35,144 bases of DNA from Alphaproteobacteria bacterium (lineage in GTDB: Bacteria > Pseudomonadota > Alphaproteobacteria > JAUXUR01), in the NCBI GenBank assembly GCA_030680745.1, contig JAUXUR010000001.1:1-35144 (forward strand). Direction: 5' to 3'. Both the position numbers and the translations under genes were made by a program. Below the pieces are notes generated by a model. The model was not told the origin of the DNA and made no database searches. It was given only the letters and a program-made list of their open reading frames with translations. Below, one piece after another: positions 16,883 through 25,501 of this stretch; the stretch's first letter is position 1, and every line of letters begins with the position of its first letter.

Positions 16883-16938
16883 TATTTGTGCCCTTCCAAT
16901 GAGCAAGATTGGCTATTGTTTTAAAATAATGTGTAGCT

Positions 16939-17065
16939 CGTCATTGCGAGGGGCCCAAATTTAAAAAGGGGCCCCGCGGCAATCCATTTACTTTATTAAA
17001 AGATTCTAAATGTGGATTGCCACAAATGCCTTTGTGCTACGCACTCAGGCATTTTCGCAATGACG
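16939..17065. repeat. Four-arm dispersed palindromic repeat
   Basis: The outer arms cgtcattgcgag (16939-16950) and ttcgcaatgacg (17054-17065) match in inverted orientation at 11 of 12 positions. The inner arms ggcaatcca (16979-16987) and tggattgcc (17013-17021) are perfect. Each half carries a further hairpin (gggccc with gggccc; aaatgcc with ggcattt). The cgtcattgcgag / gcaatcca signature resembles palindromic elements dispersed in several intracellular bacterial genomes, from general knowledge. It sits between tatB and the LRR genes. Confidence 0.75.
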
Positions 17066-17143
17066 AAAGTGTTCTAATGCATCCATTACGCACGTTACTT
17101 TACCCTAAAAAGAACAAAAGGAAAATTTTTTTCTACACTAAAA

Positions 17144-19111
17144 TTAATCTGCGTTATGCAAAAACATTACCTCTTTTCTAATTGCATAAATTGCTTTTTT
17201 GCCAGCTTCTGAAATTTGATTGTTGTCGTAATTAAAGGTAACCAAATTAGGCATTCCAGCTAGATTGATAGCACCCTGATCTTTCAATTGATTTGAATTA
17301 ATTGAAAGTTCTTTTAAATCATATAATTGTGAAATGGCTTCAGCACCTTTGTCACTTATGAAGTTATTGTCCAGGATAAGTGTTTCTAAATGTGGTAATT
17401 CATTAGCAATCCATAAAATGGTTTCATCTGTTAATTGATTACCATCAAGCTTTAATTCTTTTAAGTGCTCAAAAGTTTTTAGATTTTGCAAAATGGATTT
17501 AATGTTGGATTTATTATTGTTTAAAACGAATGAAAGATCCACTTTTTGTACATTATAAAAAAATTCTGACAATTCAAAAAATTCTAAATCTGTTGGGCAT
17601 ATCCTAAAGCATAACTCATTTATTTGAGTCTCAGAGGGTAAAGCTATTTTTTGAGCTAAACATTTTCGTGCATTAGTATCAAACACAAATATAGTATCAT
17701 TTTGTACAGTATATGGATTTTTATCCATAATATTTGCATCAACAAGGGTCAGGTCCGTAGTATCATTATTATAAAAAAAGTCTAAATTACTTTGCGTTTC
17801 TGATGTTAGGTCAGAAAAATCGTCCATAGGCATTGGGCTTGCAAGAATTGAGTCTATAAAAATATTTGTATCAAATAGAGGTATTTTTTCCTTTGTATTT
17901 GAATTGTGAGCATTATTATTTTCTGCAAATGGTGATTTTGAACGTATATTTTGTATTGGTGTTTGTTGGAAATTTTTTAGAATGTTTGTAATATTTGTTT
18001 TTTGCAGAACAGGCAAAGGTTTTTTGGGTTGTGATGGAGGTGTGCTCTGCCTCAGGTTTGTGTGGACATTAGATTTTTGCGACAAGATCTGCGTCGTGTC
18101 ATTGTTGTTATTTGTATATTGCGGATTATTTTGTGTACTATTATTTAATTGTTGATTGATAAGTTGTTCGTAGTGCAAAAGGGTGTTTATAGAATTACAT
18201 GGGTTTTGTGGCTCGCTGAGATATGCATTTAAAATATAATTTAAAACACTTCTTTTGATATCTATTAATGCTAATGATTCATTTTTATAAAATTTTGAAC
18301 TTTTTTCTTTTATTGATTCTACTATATCATGAAATTTATAAAATATTTTTTCTTTTTTGTTTAAACCTAAGTGAATGTTTGAAAATCCTTCTCCAAATAA
18401 AGCAGAGGCATCTATTTTTTGCGTGCATGGAAATTTCATACTCAGAAATTTAGTTTGTTCAAATGATGGAAGTATTTTAAACACAACATGTGTTACTGCT
18501 GTTATGGGTTTAATGACTTCATTATAAATTTTATTGAGTTCTTTTATTTCTTTAAGGTCAAAAATATAAGTGTCTGAATAGTTAGTTTTTTCTTGATGTG
18601 TTGGTTGTTTGTTTTGAGTAACATGCTGATTGTTTGCTAAATATTGTTTAACGTGATCCATGTTTATATTGAGTAAATTTGGTTGAGGTTCGGGAGTGTA
18701 ATTGTTTTGCATTAAAAATGGTATATGAGGCGTAGAGCTAAGGGTTGGTGCTGGTATGTTTAGTGTAATATTATTAGTGGTATGGATATTTACATTATAT
18801 TGAGGAAATGTGAAAACTTGATATTGTTGTTGTGGTAATCGAACATTGGAAGAAAGGATAGGTAATTTTTTGAGCACTTCTTTTGATGTGTTATGTACTT
18901 CTTTTGACTTCAAATCTTCTTGTGCATTAGCGCGCAAAACAGGTTGTTTCTTTTCTGAATTGTCATCGTCGTTTATTTTTGTACGTTTGTTGTTTGCGTC
19001 ACTTTGTTCTTCAACATTTATTCTTTTATTATTAGAATTAAACATCGCTTGAAGTGAATTTGTAAATAACATTGTGCATAATAAGGCAACAAATAAAGTG
19101 GTTTTCTTCAT
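17144..19111 (-). CDS. Secreted LRR protein, smaller paralogue (655 aa)
   Basis: This is a paralogue of the adjacent giant protein, function unknown. TGGAG precedes the ATG. The signal peptide ends at LQA (residue 22). It is followed by MFNSNNKR and a bipartite basic motif (KR at 29-30, KRTK at 42-45) matching the giant's. One copy of the shared module lies at about 179-300, with VFKILPS, QKIDASALFGEGFSNI and a SEPQNP segment. A long Asn/Gln/Pro-rich, probably disordered region spans about 310-460. The C-terminal domain (about 470-655) begins IFVFD and FRICPTDLEFFEL, then carries LRRs such as LKELKLDGNQLTDE, LETLILDNNFISDKGAE and LVTFNYDNNQISEAG. It is likely exported and possibly host-directed. 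Confidence 0.8.
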   Translation of the reverse strand: MKKTTLFVALLCTMLFTNSLQAMFNSNNKRINVEEQSDANNKRTKINDDDNSEKKQPVLRANAQEDLKSKEVHNTSKEVLKKLPILSSNVRLPQQQYQVFTFPQYNVNIHTTNNITLNIPAPTLSSTPHIPFLMQNNYTPEPQPNLLNINMDHVKQYLANNQHVTQNKQPTHQEKTNYSDTYIFDLKEIKELNKIYNEVIKPITAVTHVVFKILPSFEQTKFLSMKFPCTQKIDASALFGEGFSNIHLGLNKKEKIFYKFHDIVESIKEKSSKFYKNESLALIDIKRSVLNYILNAYLSEPQNPCNSINTLLHYEQLINQQLNNSTQNNPQYTNNNNDTTQILSQKSNVHTNLRQSTPPSQPKKPLPVLQKTNITNILKNFQQTPIQNIRSKSPFAENNNAHNSNTKEKIPLFDTNIFIDSILASPMPMDDFSDLTSETQSNLDFFYNNDTTDLTLVDANIMDKNPYTVQNDTIFVFDTNARKCLAQKIALPSETQINELCFRICPTDLEFFELSEFFYNVQKVDLSFVLNNNKSNIKSILQNLKTFEHLKELKLDGNQLTDETILWIANELPHLETLILDNNFISDKGAEAISQLYDLKELSINSNQLKDQGAINLAGMPNLVTFNYDNNQISEAGKKAIYAIRKEVMFLHNAD

Positions 19112-19149
19112 AATAAATCTCCAGTTTTTAAAAAAATTATAATAACAAT

Positions 19150-19185
19150 AAAAAAAATATAATAAATTTGAAATTTATTATATTT
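19150..19185 (-). terminator. AT-rich Rho-independent terminator between LRR paralogues
   Basis: A 15-bp perfect stem (arms 19155-19169 and 19171-19185) abuts the stop codon of the 1641-residue gene. On the minus strand it is followed by a run of Ts (19150-19154). It should end the giant's transcript before the 655-residue gene, whose own promoter would then lie within about 40 bp. Confidence 0.65.
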
Positions 19186-22100
19186 CTATATTAACGAATG
19201 CATAAACAATACATCCTTTCTAAGTTCTTCAATATCTTTGTGACCCAATGGCGTAATTTCATTATTGTCATAATAAAACACTTCTAAATTATCCATTGTT
19301 GCGATTTCTCTAGCGCCTTTATCTTTAATTTTATTGGATTTGACGTAGAGTTCTTTTAGGTTTTGCATGCATGAAACATATACAGCACCGTTATCTCCAA
19401 TTAAATTGTTATCCACATTTAGTAATGTTAAACATGGTAATCCTTGTGCAATACATATAATATCTTCATCTGTTAATTCATTTCCTTCCGCTGTTAGTTC
19501 TTTTAAATTTTGAAAAATTTTTAATGCTGTTAAAATTTTAATTCTATCTATTTTATCTTTTGGCAGAGCAAACGAAATATTTATTTTTTCTATAAAATTA
19601 AAATTTTGAAAAAGTTGAAAAATTTCATTTTCTGTAGGACAAATTTCAAAATGTAAAAAATTAATTTTACGTTCCAATAATATCGGTTTCCCTTGCTGCA
19701 AAAACGCTCTTTCATTGTTTCCAAAAGAAAACATTGCATCTTCTAAAGCATTACAAACAGGGTTTTGTATATCTTCGCTATAAAACAAATCTAAAAGTTC
19801 TTTGTAATCTGAATCGTTGTTATTTTTTTCTTCTGTAATAATTAATGTGTTAGATGCTAAGTTTTGTATCGGCATTTGAGGATTAAGCATCATGTTGTGA
19901 GGCTGCATGCGCTGTACATTATTTGAATTATACTGCTGCGTATTTACTTGAGGCGCATAATTGTTCGGCGTCGGCATTTGAGGATTAGGCATCACGTTTT
20001 GAGGCTGCATGCGCTGCACATTTTGCCCAATATTTAAATTATGCTGCTGCTTATTTACTTGAGGCGCATAATTGTTCGGCATCGGCGTTTGCGGATTAAA
20101 CATCACGTTATGAGGCTGCCTTTGCTGCACATTCTGCCCAATATTTGAATTATGCTGCTGCGCGTTTACTGGGGGCCTAAAATTATTTGGGTTTTGACTT
20201 GCAGCAATTTGATTGTTTGAATTTTCTGATTCTGCAAATAAAGCATTTATAAAAACATTAGGGTAGTTTTTTTCTTTAAATAATTCTCTTTCTTTATAAA
20301 TTCTACTTTTTTCAATATCAAGCGGTTTTTTTGGTTCATTTTCTTTTGCTTCTTTTACAAAACCAGAGATATCTATTTCATTGTCATTAAAAGCAGTTAT
20401 ATTTTTTATAAAATCATCGAATTGACTAAATAAAGATTTTTTAATATATAAATTCGGAATAATATTTGAGTATTTCTTACCAAAAATGGGAGAAGCATCT
20501 ATTTTTTTAATATAACTTTTATTTTTTCGAAGAAAATTAATTATTTTAGGTGGTGGAATGATTTTAAAAATTATTTCATCCATATTAATTTGCTGCAATT
20601 GACGCTCAGTTTTAACTTTTCTTTTTTCTTCAAGATCAAAAACATATACATTATTTTTTGAGTTTTCTTTTTGATCTTTATTTTCAAAATTATTTGAATT
20701 AGTGCGTTGAACGTTTACTTGCCATGCATAATTGTTAGGAATTTGTTTATTAGGCGTCACCTTTTGAGGTTGTCCTTGCGGTACAATATTTGAATTATGC
20801 TGCTGGCCATTTAATTGGTACATAGAATTGTTCGGCGTCGGCGTTTGCGGATTAGGCGTCACCTTTTGAAACTCCACATTCCGTTTAATATTTGAATTAT
20901 GCTGCTGCTCATTTACTTGGGGGCTAAAATTATTCAGATTTTGACTTGTAACAATTTGATTGTTTGAATATTCTGATTCTGCAAATAAAGCATTTATAAA
21001 AACATTGGGATTGTAGCAACCCTTGATATATTCTTTTTTTTCATTAAGATAGCTTTTTTCAATGTCGAATGGTTTTCTTGGTTCTATTTTTTTTGCTTGA
21101 TCTACGAATGAAGAAAAACCTGAATTATTCTGTTTATCGGATATACAATTAGTAAAAATTTCTAATTGCGTAATTAGGCTGGCCTTAATACTTGAATCCA
21201 TTTCAATGTTTAAAAATTTTTTACCAAAAAGTGAGGAAGTATCTATTTTTTTAATATTTTTATAATTTTTACTAAGAAAATTAATATATTTAGTCGATGG
21301 AATAATTTTAAAAATTATTGTGTCTATATGCTCTGTTTGCAATCGATCTTCAAAATTAATTTTTCTTTTTTCTTCAAGATCAAAAACATATACATTGTTT
21401 TTTTTGTTTTGTTCAATACTTGAATTTTCTGATTCTTTAAATAAAGCATTTATAAAAACATTTGGATTGCAGGAACGCTTAATATATTCTTTTTTTTCAT
21501 TAAGAGAGCTTTTTTCAATATCAAATGGGATTTTTGGTTCAGTAAATTTTGCTTCTTTTACGAAAAAAATGAATTTTTCATTATTATTAGCGTGCCTGTT
21601 TATTGCTTTATATTCTAAAAAATTTATTAATTGATTGAACAAAGAGGCTTTAATATTTGGATCTTCATTAATGTTTGAATATTTTTCTCCAAAAAGAGTA
21701 GATGCATCAATTTTTTTTGTAAATTCATATTTTTTATGAAGCCGCTTAATATCACTCCTCGTTGGAACAATTTTTAAAATTATTGTGTTTATAGTGTTTT
21801 CTAAAGATAGATTATCTTTTTGTAACTTTCTTTTTGCTTTAAGATCAAAAATATATATATTGTTTTTTGTGTTTTCTTTTTTTTCTTTATTTTCTACATT
21901 ATTTGAATTATTTTGTTGCAAATTTACTGGGGGCGCACAATTGTTCGGCATTGATATTTGCGGATTAGGCGTCACGTTTTGAGGCAGCATTCGCTGCATA
22001 TTCTGCCCATTGTTTAAATTATACTGTTGCGGATTTACTGAAGGCGCATAATTGTTCGGCATAGGCATTTGTTGATTAGGCGTTATGTTTTGAGGCTGTC

Positions 22101-24111
22101 TTTGCGTTACATTCTGCGCAATATTTGAATTGTGCCGCTGCTCATTTACTTGGGGGCTAAAATTATTCAGATTTTGACTTGCAACAATTTGATTACTTGA
22201 ATTTTCTGCTTCTGCAAATAAAGCATTTACAAAAACATTACGAATATCTTTTTTTCTAAATAATTCTCTTTCTGCATAAAGTCTGCTTTTTTCAAAATCA
22301 AATGGTTTTTGGGGCTCACTGCAGTGCGAATTTTCTATAAATTGGTTAAAATTAGCATCCTCATATTTTAACATTAAAAACTCTTCTAAATCCGCAAGCA
22401 AGCTTCTCGGTCTATCATTTTTAATACGATGAATATTTGAAAATTTTTTTCCAAACAATACAGACATATCTATTTTATTAATGTTTTTATAATGACTTTT
22501 AATGTAATACAATTGCTTAAAACTTGGAATAATTTTAAAAATTATTGTATTTATATGAATTGTAGCGCCTTTTGGAAATGATTCTATTGTTTTTTTTGTT
22601 TCACAATCAAAAATATATACATTGTTTTTTGCGTTTTCTTTTTGTTCTTTATTTTTCACATTATTTGAATTATTTTGTTGCAAATTTACTAGAGGTGTAT
22701 AATTATTCTGTTTTTGACTTGTAACAATTTGATTGTTTGAATTTTCTGATTCTTCAAATAAAGCATTAATAAAAACATTACGAATATCTTTTTTTCTAAA
22801 CAATTCTCTTTCTGCATAAAGTCTGCTTTTTTCAAAATCAAATGGGTTTTGAGGTTCTTGGTCGTACGAATTTTCTATAAATTGGTTAAAATCAGCATCC
22901 TCATATTTTAACATTAAAAACTCTTTTAAATCTATAAGCAAGCTTCTCCATGTATCATTTTTAATACGACGAATATTTAAAAAATTTTTTCCAAATAATA
23001 TAGACATATCTATTTTATTTACGTCTTTATAATAACTTTTAATACAATCCAATTGCTTACTACTTGGAATAATTTTAAAAATTATTGTATTTATATGAAT
23101 TGTACCGCCTTTAGGAAATGATCCTATTGTTTTTTTTGCTTCACGGTCAAAAACATATGTATCGTTTTTAATGTTTTGGTTTTGAACCACTTGATTATTG
23201 TTGTTGTTAACATAATATGGATTTTCTAATGGTATGCTGTAAGGTCCATTGTGCACATTTAATGGCAAAACAGGTGTAAAATTCTGAATTAATGTTTGCT
23301 GTATCTTGGGTTCATTATTTAGTACAAAATTATCTGTGAATGTTTGTTTAAAAAAATCTTCTTTGTTTTCTATAAAAATTAAGTTTTTTTCTGTCGCAAT
23401 TTTTTGAATATTATGCCAGCTTTCGTCAGATATCAGGTTTTTGTCCAATGAAAGTTTTTTAAGTTGTGGCATTTTGACTATTGATAAAGCACCACTTTCT
23501 TCAATTTGATTATGTGTGATAGATAATTTTGTAAGTTTTCTGCCCATAAGCGCAATATTCTTAGCACCTTTATCGGTAATCAAATTTTGGTTCAAATGGA
23601 TTGATTCTAACCAATTATCATTATTGGGTGCATGCGTGAATGCCGGAAGGATAGATAGCTCTATATCAGTTAGCATATTGTTATTACAAATTAATTCTTT
23701 TAGTGCTTGAAAATTCAAAAGCTCTCTTAAAAACTTTTTTTTACGATCTGACGATACGTTACGTAATATATCCGAAATATCTATTTTTTGAACATTTGGG
23801 AATTTAAGCCCAATTTTAGTAAGTTGGTCTTCAGAAGGATACACTTTAAAGATTAATGATTTTGCAAAAGTATTAACTTGTAAAGATTGCGTTACATCTT
23901 TATCAAATACAAAAATATCATTGCCTTGTTCTATGATAGGTGTGTTTAAATTTGACTGATCAACATCATCATATTTTGTACGTTTCTTATTTTCTTGATT
24001 TTGCTCTTCGGAATAATCTCGTTTGCCATTAGAGTTATACATTGCATACAGAGAATTTACGAATAATATTGCACATAAAAAACCAACTAAGAAAGTAATT
24101 TTTTTTATCAT
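19186..24111 (-). CDS. Giant secreted repeat/LRR protein (1641 aa)
   Basis: I do not recognise a named family. The ATG at 24111 is preferred over a TTG eight codons earlier: a CGAG lies before it, and the start matches the paralogue's. Order of parts: signal peptide to about residue 23; bipartite basic motif (KR 30-31, KKRTK 42-46); an N-terminal LRR domain (about 63-247, e.g. LTKLSITHNQIEESGAL); five copies of a 145-residue module at about 314-459, 490-639, 747-895, 900-1049 and 1150-1299; and a C-terminal LRR domain (about 1454-1641). The modules are joined by Asn/Gln/Pro-rich linkers of 5 to over 100 residues. Each module reads VYVFD, then TIIFKIIPS, then KKID-x-S-x-LFGKK-[FY]-x-NI, then EP-[QKR]-x-P-[FL]-D-[IF]-EKS and NVFINALF-x-ESE. 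The same strand-helix start precedes the LRRs, so the module may derive from the LRR head. Confidence 0.8.
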   Translation of the reverse strand: MIKKITFLVGFLCAILFVNSLYAMYNSNGKRDYSEEQNQENKKRTKYDDVDQSNLNTPIIEQGNDIFVFDKDVTQSLQVNTFAKSLIFKVYPSEDQLTKIGLKFPNVQKIDISDILRNVSSDRKKKFLRELLNFQALKELICNNNMLTDIELSILPAFTHAPNNDNWLESIHLNQNLITDKGAKNIALMGRKLTKLSITHNQIEESGALSIVKMPQLKKLSLDKNLISDESWHNIQKIATEKNLIFIENKEDFFKQTFTDNFVLNNEPKIQQTLIQNFTPVLPLNVHNGPYSIPLENPYYVNNNNNQVVQNQNIKNDTYVFDREAKKTIGSFPKGGTIHINTIIFKIIPSSKQLDCIKSYYKDVNKIDMSILFGKNFLNIRRIKNDTWRSLLIDLKEFLMLKYEDADFNQFIENSYDQEPQNPFDFEKSRLYAERELFRKKDIRNVFINALFEESENSNNQIVTSQKQNNYTPLVNLQQNNSNNVKNKEQKENAKNNVYIFDCETKKTIESFPKGATIHINTIIFKIIPSFKQLYYIKSHYKNINKIDMSVLFGKKFSNIHRIKNDRPRSLLADLEEFLMLKYEDANFNQFIENSHCSEPQKPFDFEKSRLYAERELFRKKDIRNVFVNALFAEAENSSNQIVASQNLNNFSPQVNEQRHNSNIAQNVTQRQPQNITPNQQMPMPNNYAPSVNPQQYNLNNGQNMQRMLPQNVTPNPQISMPNNCAPPVNLQQNNSNNVENKEKKENTKNNIYIFDLKAKRKLQKDNLSLENTINTIILKIVPTRSDIKRLHKKYEFTKKIDASTLFGEKYSNINEDPNIKASLFNQLINFLEYKAINRHANNNEKFIFFVKEAKFTEPKIPFDIEKSSLNEKKEYIKRSCNPNVFINALFKESENSSIEQNKKNNVYVFDLEEKRKINFEDRLQTEHIDTIIFKIIPSTKYINFLSKNYKNIKKIDTSSLFGKKFLNIEMDSSIKASLITQLEIFTNCISDKQNNSGFSSFVDQAKKIEPRKPFDIEKSYLNEKKEYIKGCYNPNVFINALFAESEYSNNQIVTSQNLNNFSPQVNEQQHNSNIKRNVEFQKVTPNPQTPTPNNSMYQLNGQQHNSNIVPQGQPQKVTPNKQIPNNYAWQVNVQRTNSNNFENKDQKENSKNNVYVFDLEEKRKVKTERQLQQINMDEIIFKIIPPPKIINFLRKNKSYIKKIDASPIFGKKYSNIIPNLYIKKSLFSQFDDFIKNITAFNDNEIDISGFVKEAKENEPKKPLDIEKSRIYKERELFKEKNYPNVFINALFAESENSNNQIAASQNPNNFRPPVNAQQHNSNIGQNVQQRQPHNVMFNPQTPMPNNYAPQVNKQQHNLNIGQNVQRMQPQNVMPNPQMPTPNNYAPQVNTQQYNSNNVQRMQPHNMMLNPQMPIQNLASNTLIITEEKNNNDSDYKELLDLFYSEDIQNPVCNALEDAMFSFGNNERAFLQQGKPILLERKINFLHFEICPTENEIFQLFQNFNFIEKINISFALPKDKIDRIKILTALKIFQNLKELTAEGNELTDEDIICIAQGLPCLTLLNVDNNLIGDNGAVYVSCMQNLKELYVKSNKIKDKGAREIATMDNLEVFYYDNNEITPLGHKDIEELRKDVLFMHSLI
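19871..20190 (-). repeat. ~111-bp Asn/Gln/Pro-rich linker repeats
   Basis: Three copies start at about 19871, 19973 and 20084 (spacing 102 and 111 bp). They encode variations of PNPQMPTPNNYAPQVN followed by Q-rich and NVQRMQPQN segments. Related but more diverged units occur in the linkers at about 20700-20930 and 21900-22170. All length steps are multiples of three. Confidence 0.8.
20215..23170 (-). repeat. Five tandem copies of a ~145-residue coding module
   Basis: Approximate module positions are 22735-23170, 22195-22640, 21425-21870, 20965-21410 and 20215-20660. The first two are nearly identical in DNA over long stretches (compare 22785-22850 with 22240-22305), showing recent duplication or gene conversion. 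The last three form a second subfamily with larger divergence. Spacing is irregular because linkers of different length separate the modules. Confidence 0.85.
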
Positions 24112-24409
24112 AATCTCGACATCTAAATTTAACAATATAAACCAAAAGATATCATTTTAAATAAAAAAAATCAATACTTATTTTAAAGGTTATATTTGTT
24201 TAATAAAAGCAAAATGAAAGACGTAAATTTTCCTTGTGTATTGTGTAAATATTTTGTTATGCGGGTTATACACTCACATAATTTATTTTTATATTTTTCA
24301 ATGGATTTTATGGGTTACTATCGAATATGCGGATGCTTAATTTATTGTAATAAAATCTTTTCAAATATCAATTTTTCCTGCATGATTTGATATCTTTAAG
24401 GAGAAAAAA

Positions 24410-25501
24410 ATGACCACCTTTATCAAAAGAAGTATTATATTTTTAATTATTATAGGACTTGTAGGCCTTGCTGTTTTTAGGGTTTTTATGAACCATAAAA
24501 TTGAAGAAATGAAAAAAAAGGGTTTTATAACGGGCGCTATTCCTGTTGAAATTATTCATCCTTTAGAAAAACCACTCCAATATAAAATTCAAGTTATTGG
24601 TAATTTATTATCGAGTGAATCCGTCATTTTGAAACCTGAAATTCCTGGACGTATCGTCAAAATTGCATTTGAAGAAGGTGTGTATCTTAAAAAAGGTGAT
24701 TTATGCATTGGCTTAGATGATGAGGTCTATAAATCAGAACTCGCGCAAGCCAGGTCAAATTTGGCTTTAAGTCAAAAAAACCTATCGCGCGCGCAAACGT
24801 TATTAAGTAAACAAGCCGGTAGTGAATTTAATAAAGATACTGCCCTTCGTGATGTTGAAGTTAATAAAGCGAAAGTGGATTTGGCCGAAGCCAATTACCG
24901 TAAAACAAAAATTATAGCGCCTTTTGATGGATTTATGGGGCTACGCAAAGTAAGTTTGGGGGCCTATGCCAATCAGGGGATGGAACTTGTTAATTTGGAA
25001 TCGATTGATCCCATTAAAGTAGAGTTCAGATTGCCTGAATATGCATTGCCTTATATCAAAATGGGTCAAAAAGTAAATTTGTCAGTTGATGCTTATCCAA
25101 ATGAAACTTTTCAAGCAACTTTGTTTGCGATTGACCCTAAATTAGATGCAAAAGATCGTACGGTGAGCGCGAAAGCTACTTTACCAAATGCAGATTATAG
25201 ACTTAAACCAGGTCTTTTTGCTAGGTTGCAGCTTGTTTTAAGCGAAAAACCGCAAGCTTTATTTTTACCCGAAAATGCAATTGTACCTGTTGGAAATGAT
25301 ACGTTTGTGTACACCTTCAACGACGGCAAAGCACATATGCAAAAAGTAAAAATGGGCCTAAAAGAAGCACAAGAAATTGAAATTTTAGAAGGCGTTACCA
25401 AAGAATCCATGGTGATTGCAACGGGTCAGCACAAATTATTTGAAGGCATGGCTGTTGAACCTCTAAAAACAGAAGTCTCTGCCCAAGGAAAAGCATCATG
25501 A
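24410..25501 (+). CDS. RND efflux periplasmic adaptor (membrane fusion protein)
   Basis: This 363-residue adaptor links an inner-membrane RND pump to an outer-membrane channel. AAGGAG lies 6 nt before the ATG. An uncleaved N-terminal anchor (SIIFLIIIGLVGLAVF) holds it in the inner membrane. The lipoyl half-motifs are GRIVKIAFEEGVYLKKGDLC and KTKIIAPFDGFMGLRKVSLG, with an alpha-hairpin between them (about 105-150). Beta-barrel and membrane-proximal segments follow (VEFRLPEYALPYIKMGQKV, then LFLPENAIV). The gene overlaps the pump gene in an ATGA arrangement. No TolC-type gene is present in the window. The 298-base gap before it shows no clear promoter or RNA. Confidence 0.93.
   Translation: MTTFIKRSIIFLIIIGLVGLAVFRVFMNHKIEEMKKKGFITGAIPVEIIHPLEKPLQYKIQVIGNLLSSESVILKPEIPGRIVKIAFEEGVYLKKGDLCIGLDDEVYKSELAQARSNLALSQKNLSRAQTLLSKQAGSEFNKDTALRDVEVNKAKVDLAEANYRKTKIIAPFDGFMGLRKVSLGAYANQGMELVNLESIDPIKVEFRLPEYALPYIKMGQKVNLSVDAYPNETFQATLFAIDPKLDAKDRTVSAKATLPNADYRLKPGLFARLQLVLSEKPQALFLPENAIVPVGNDTFVYTFNDGKAHMQKVKMGLKEAQEIEILEGVTKESMVIATGQHKLFEGMAVEPLKTEVSAQGKAS

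Noticed and set aside
19871..20190. Possible CRISPR array
   Set aside because: The repeats have ~111-bp period without unique spacers, and continue the reading frame of the giant protein as linkers.
24112..24409. Small gene or regulatory RNA before the efflux operon
   Set aside because: The short plus-strand frame at 24196-24390 has no ribosome binding site and AT-biased composition; no clear structure or promoter could be fixed.
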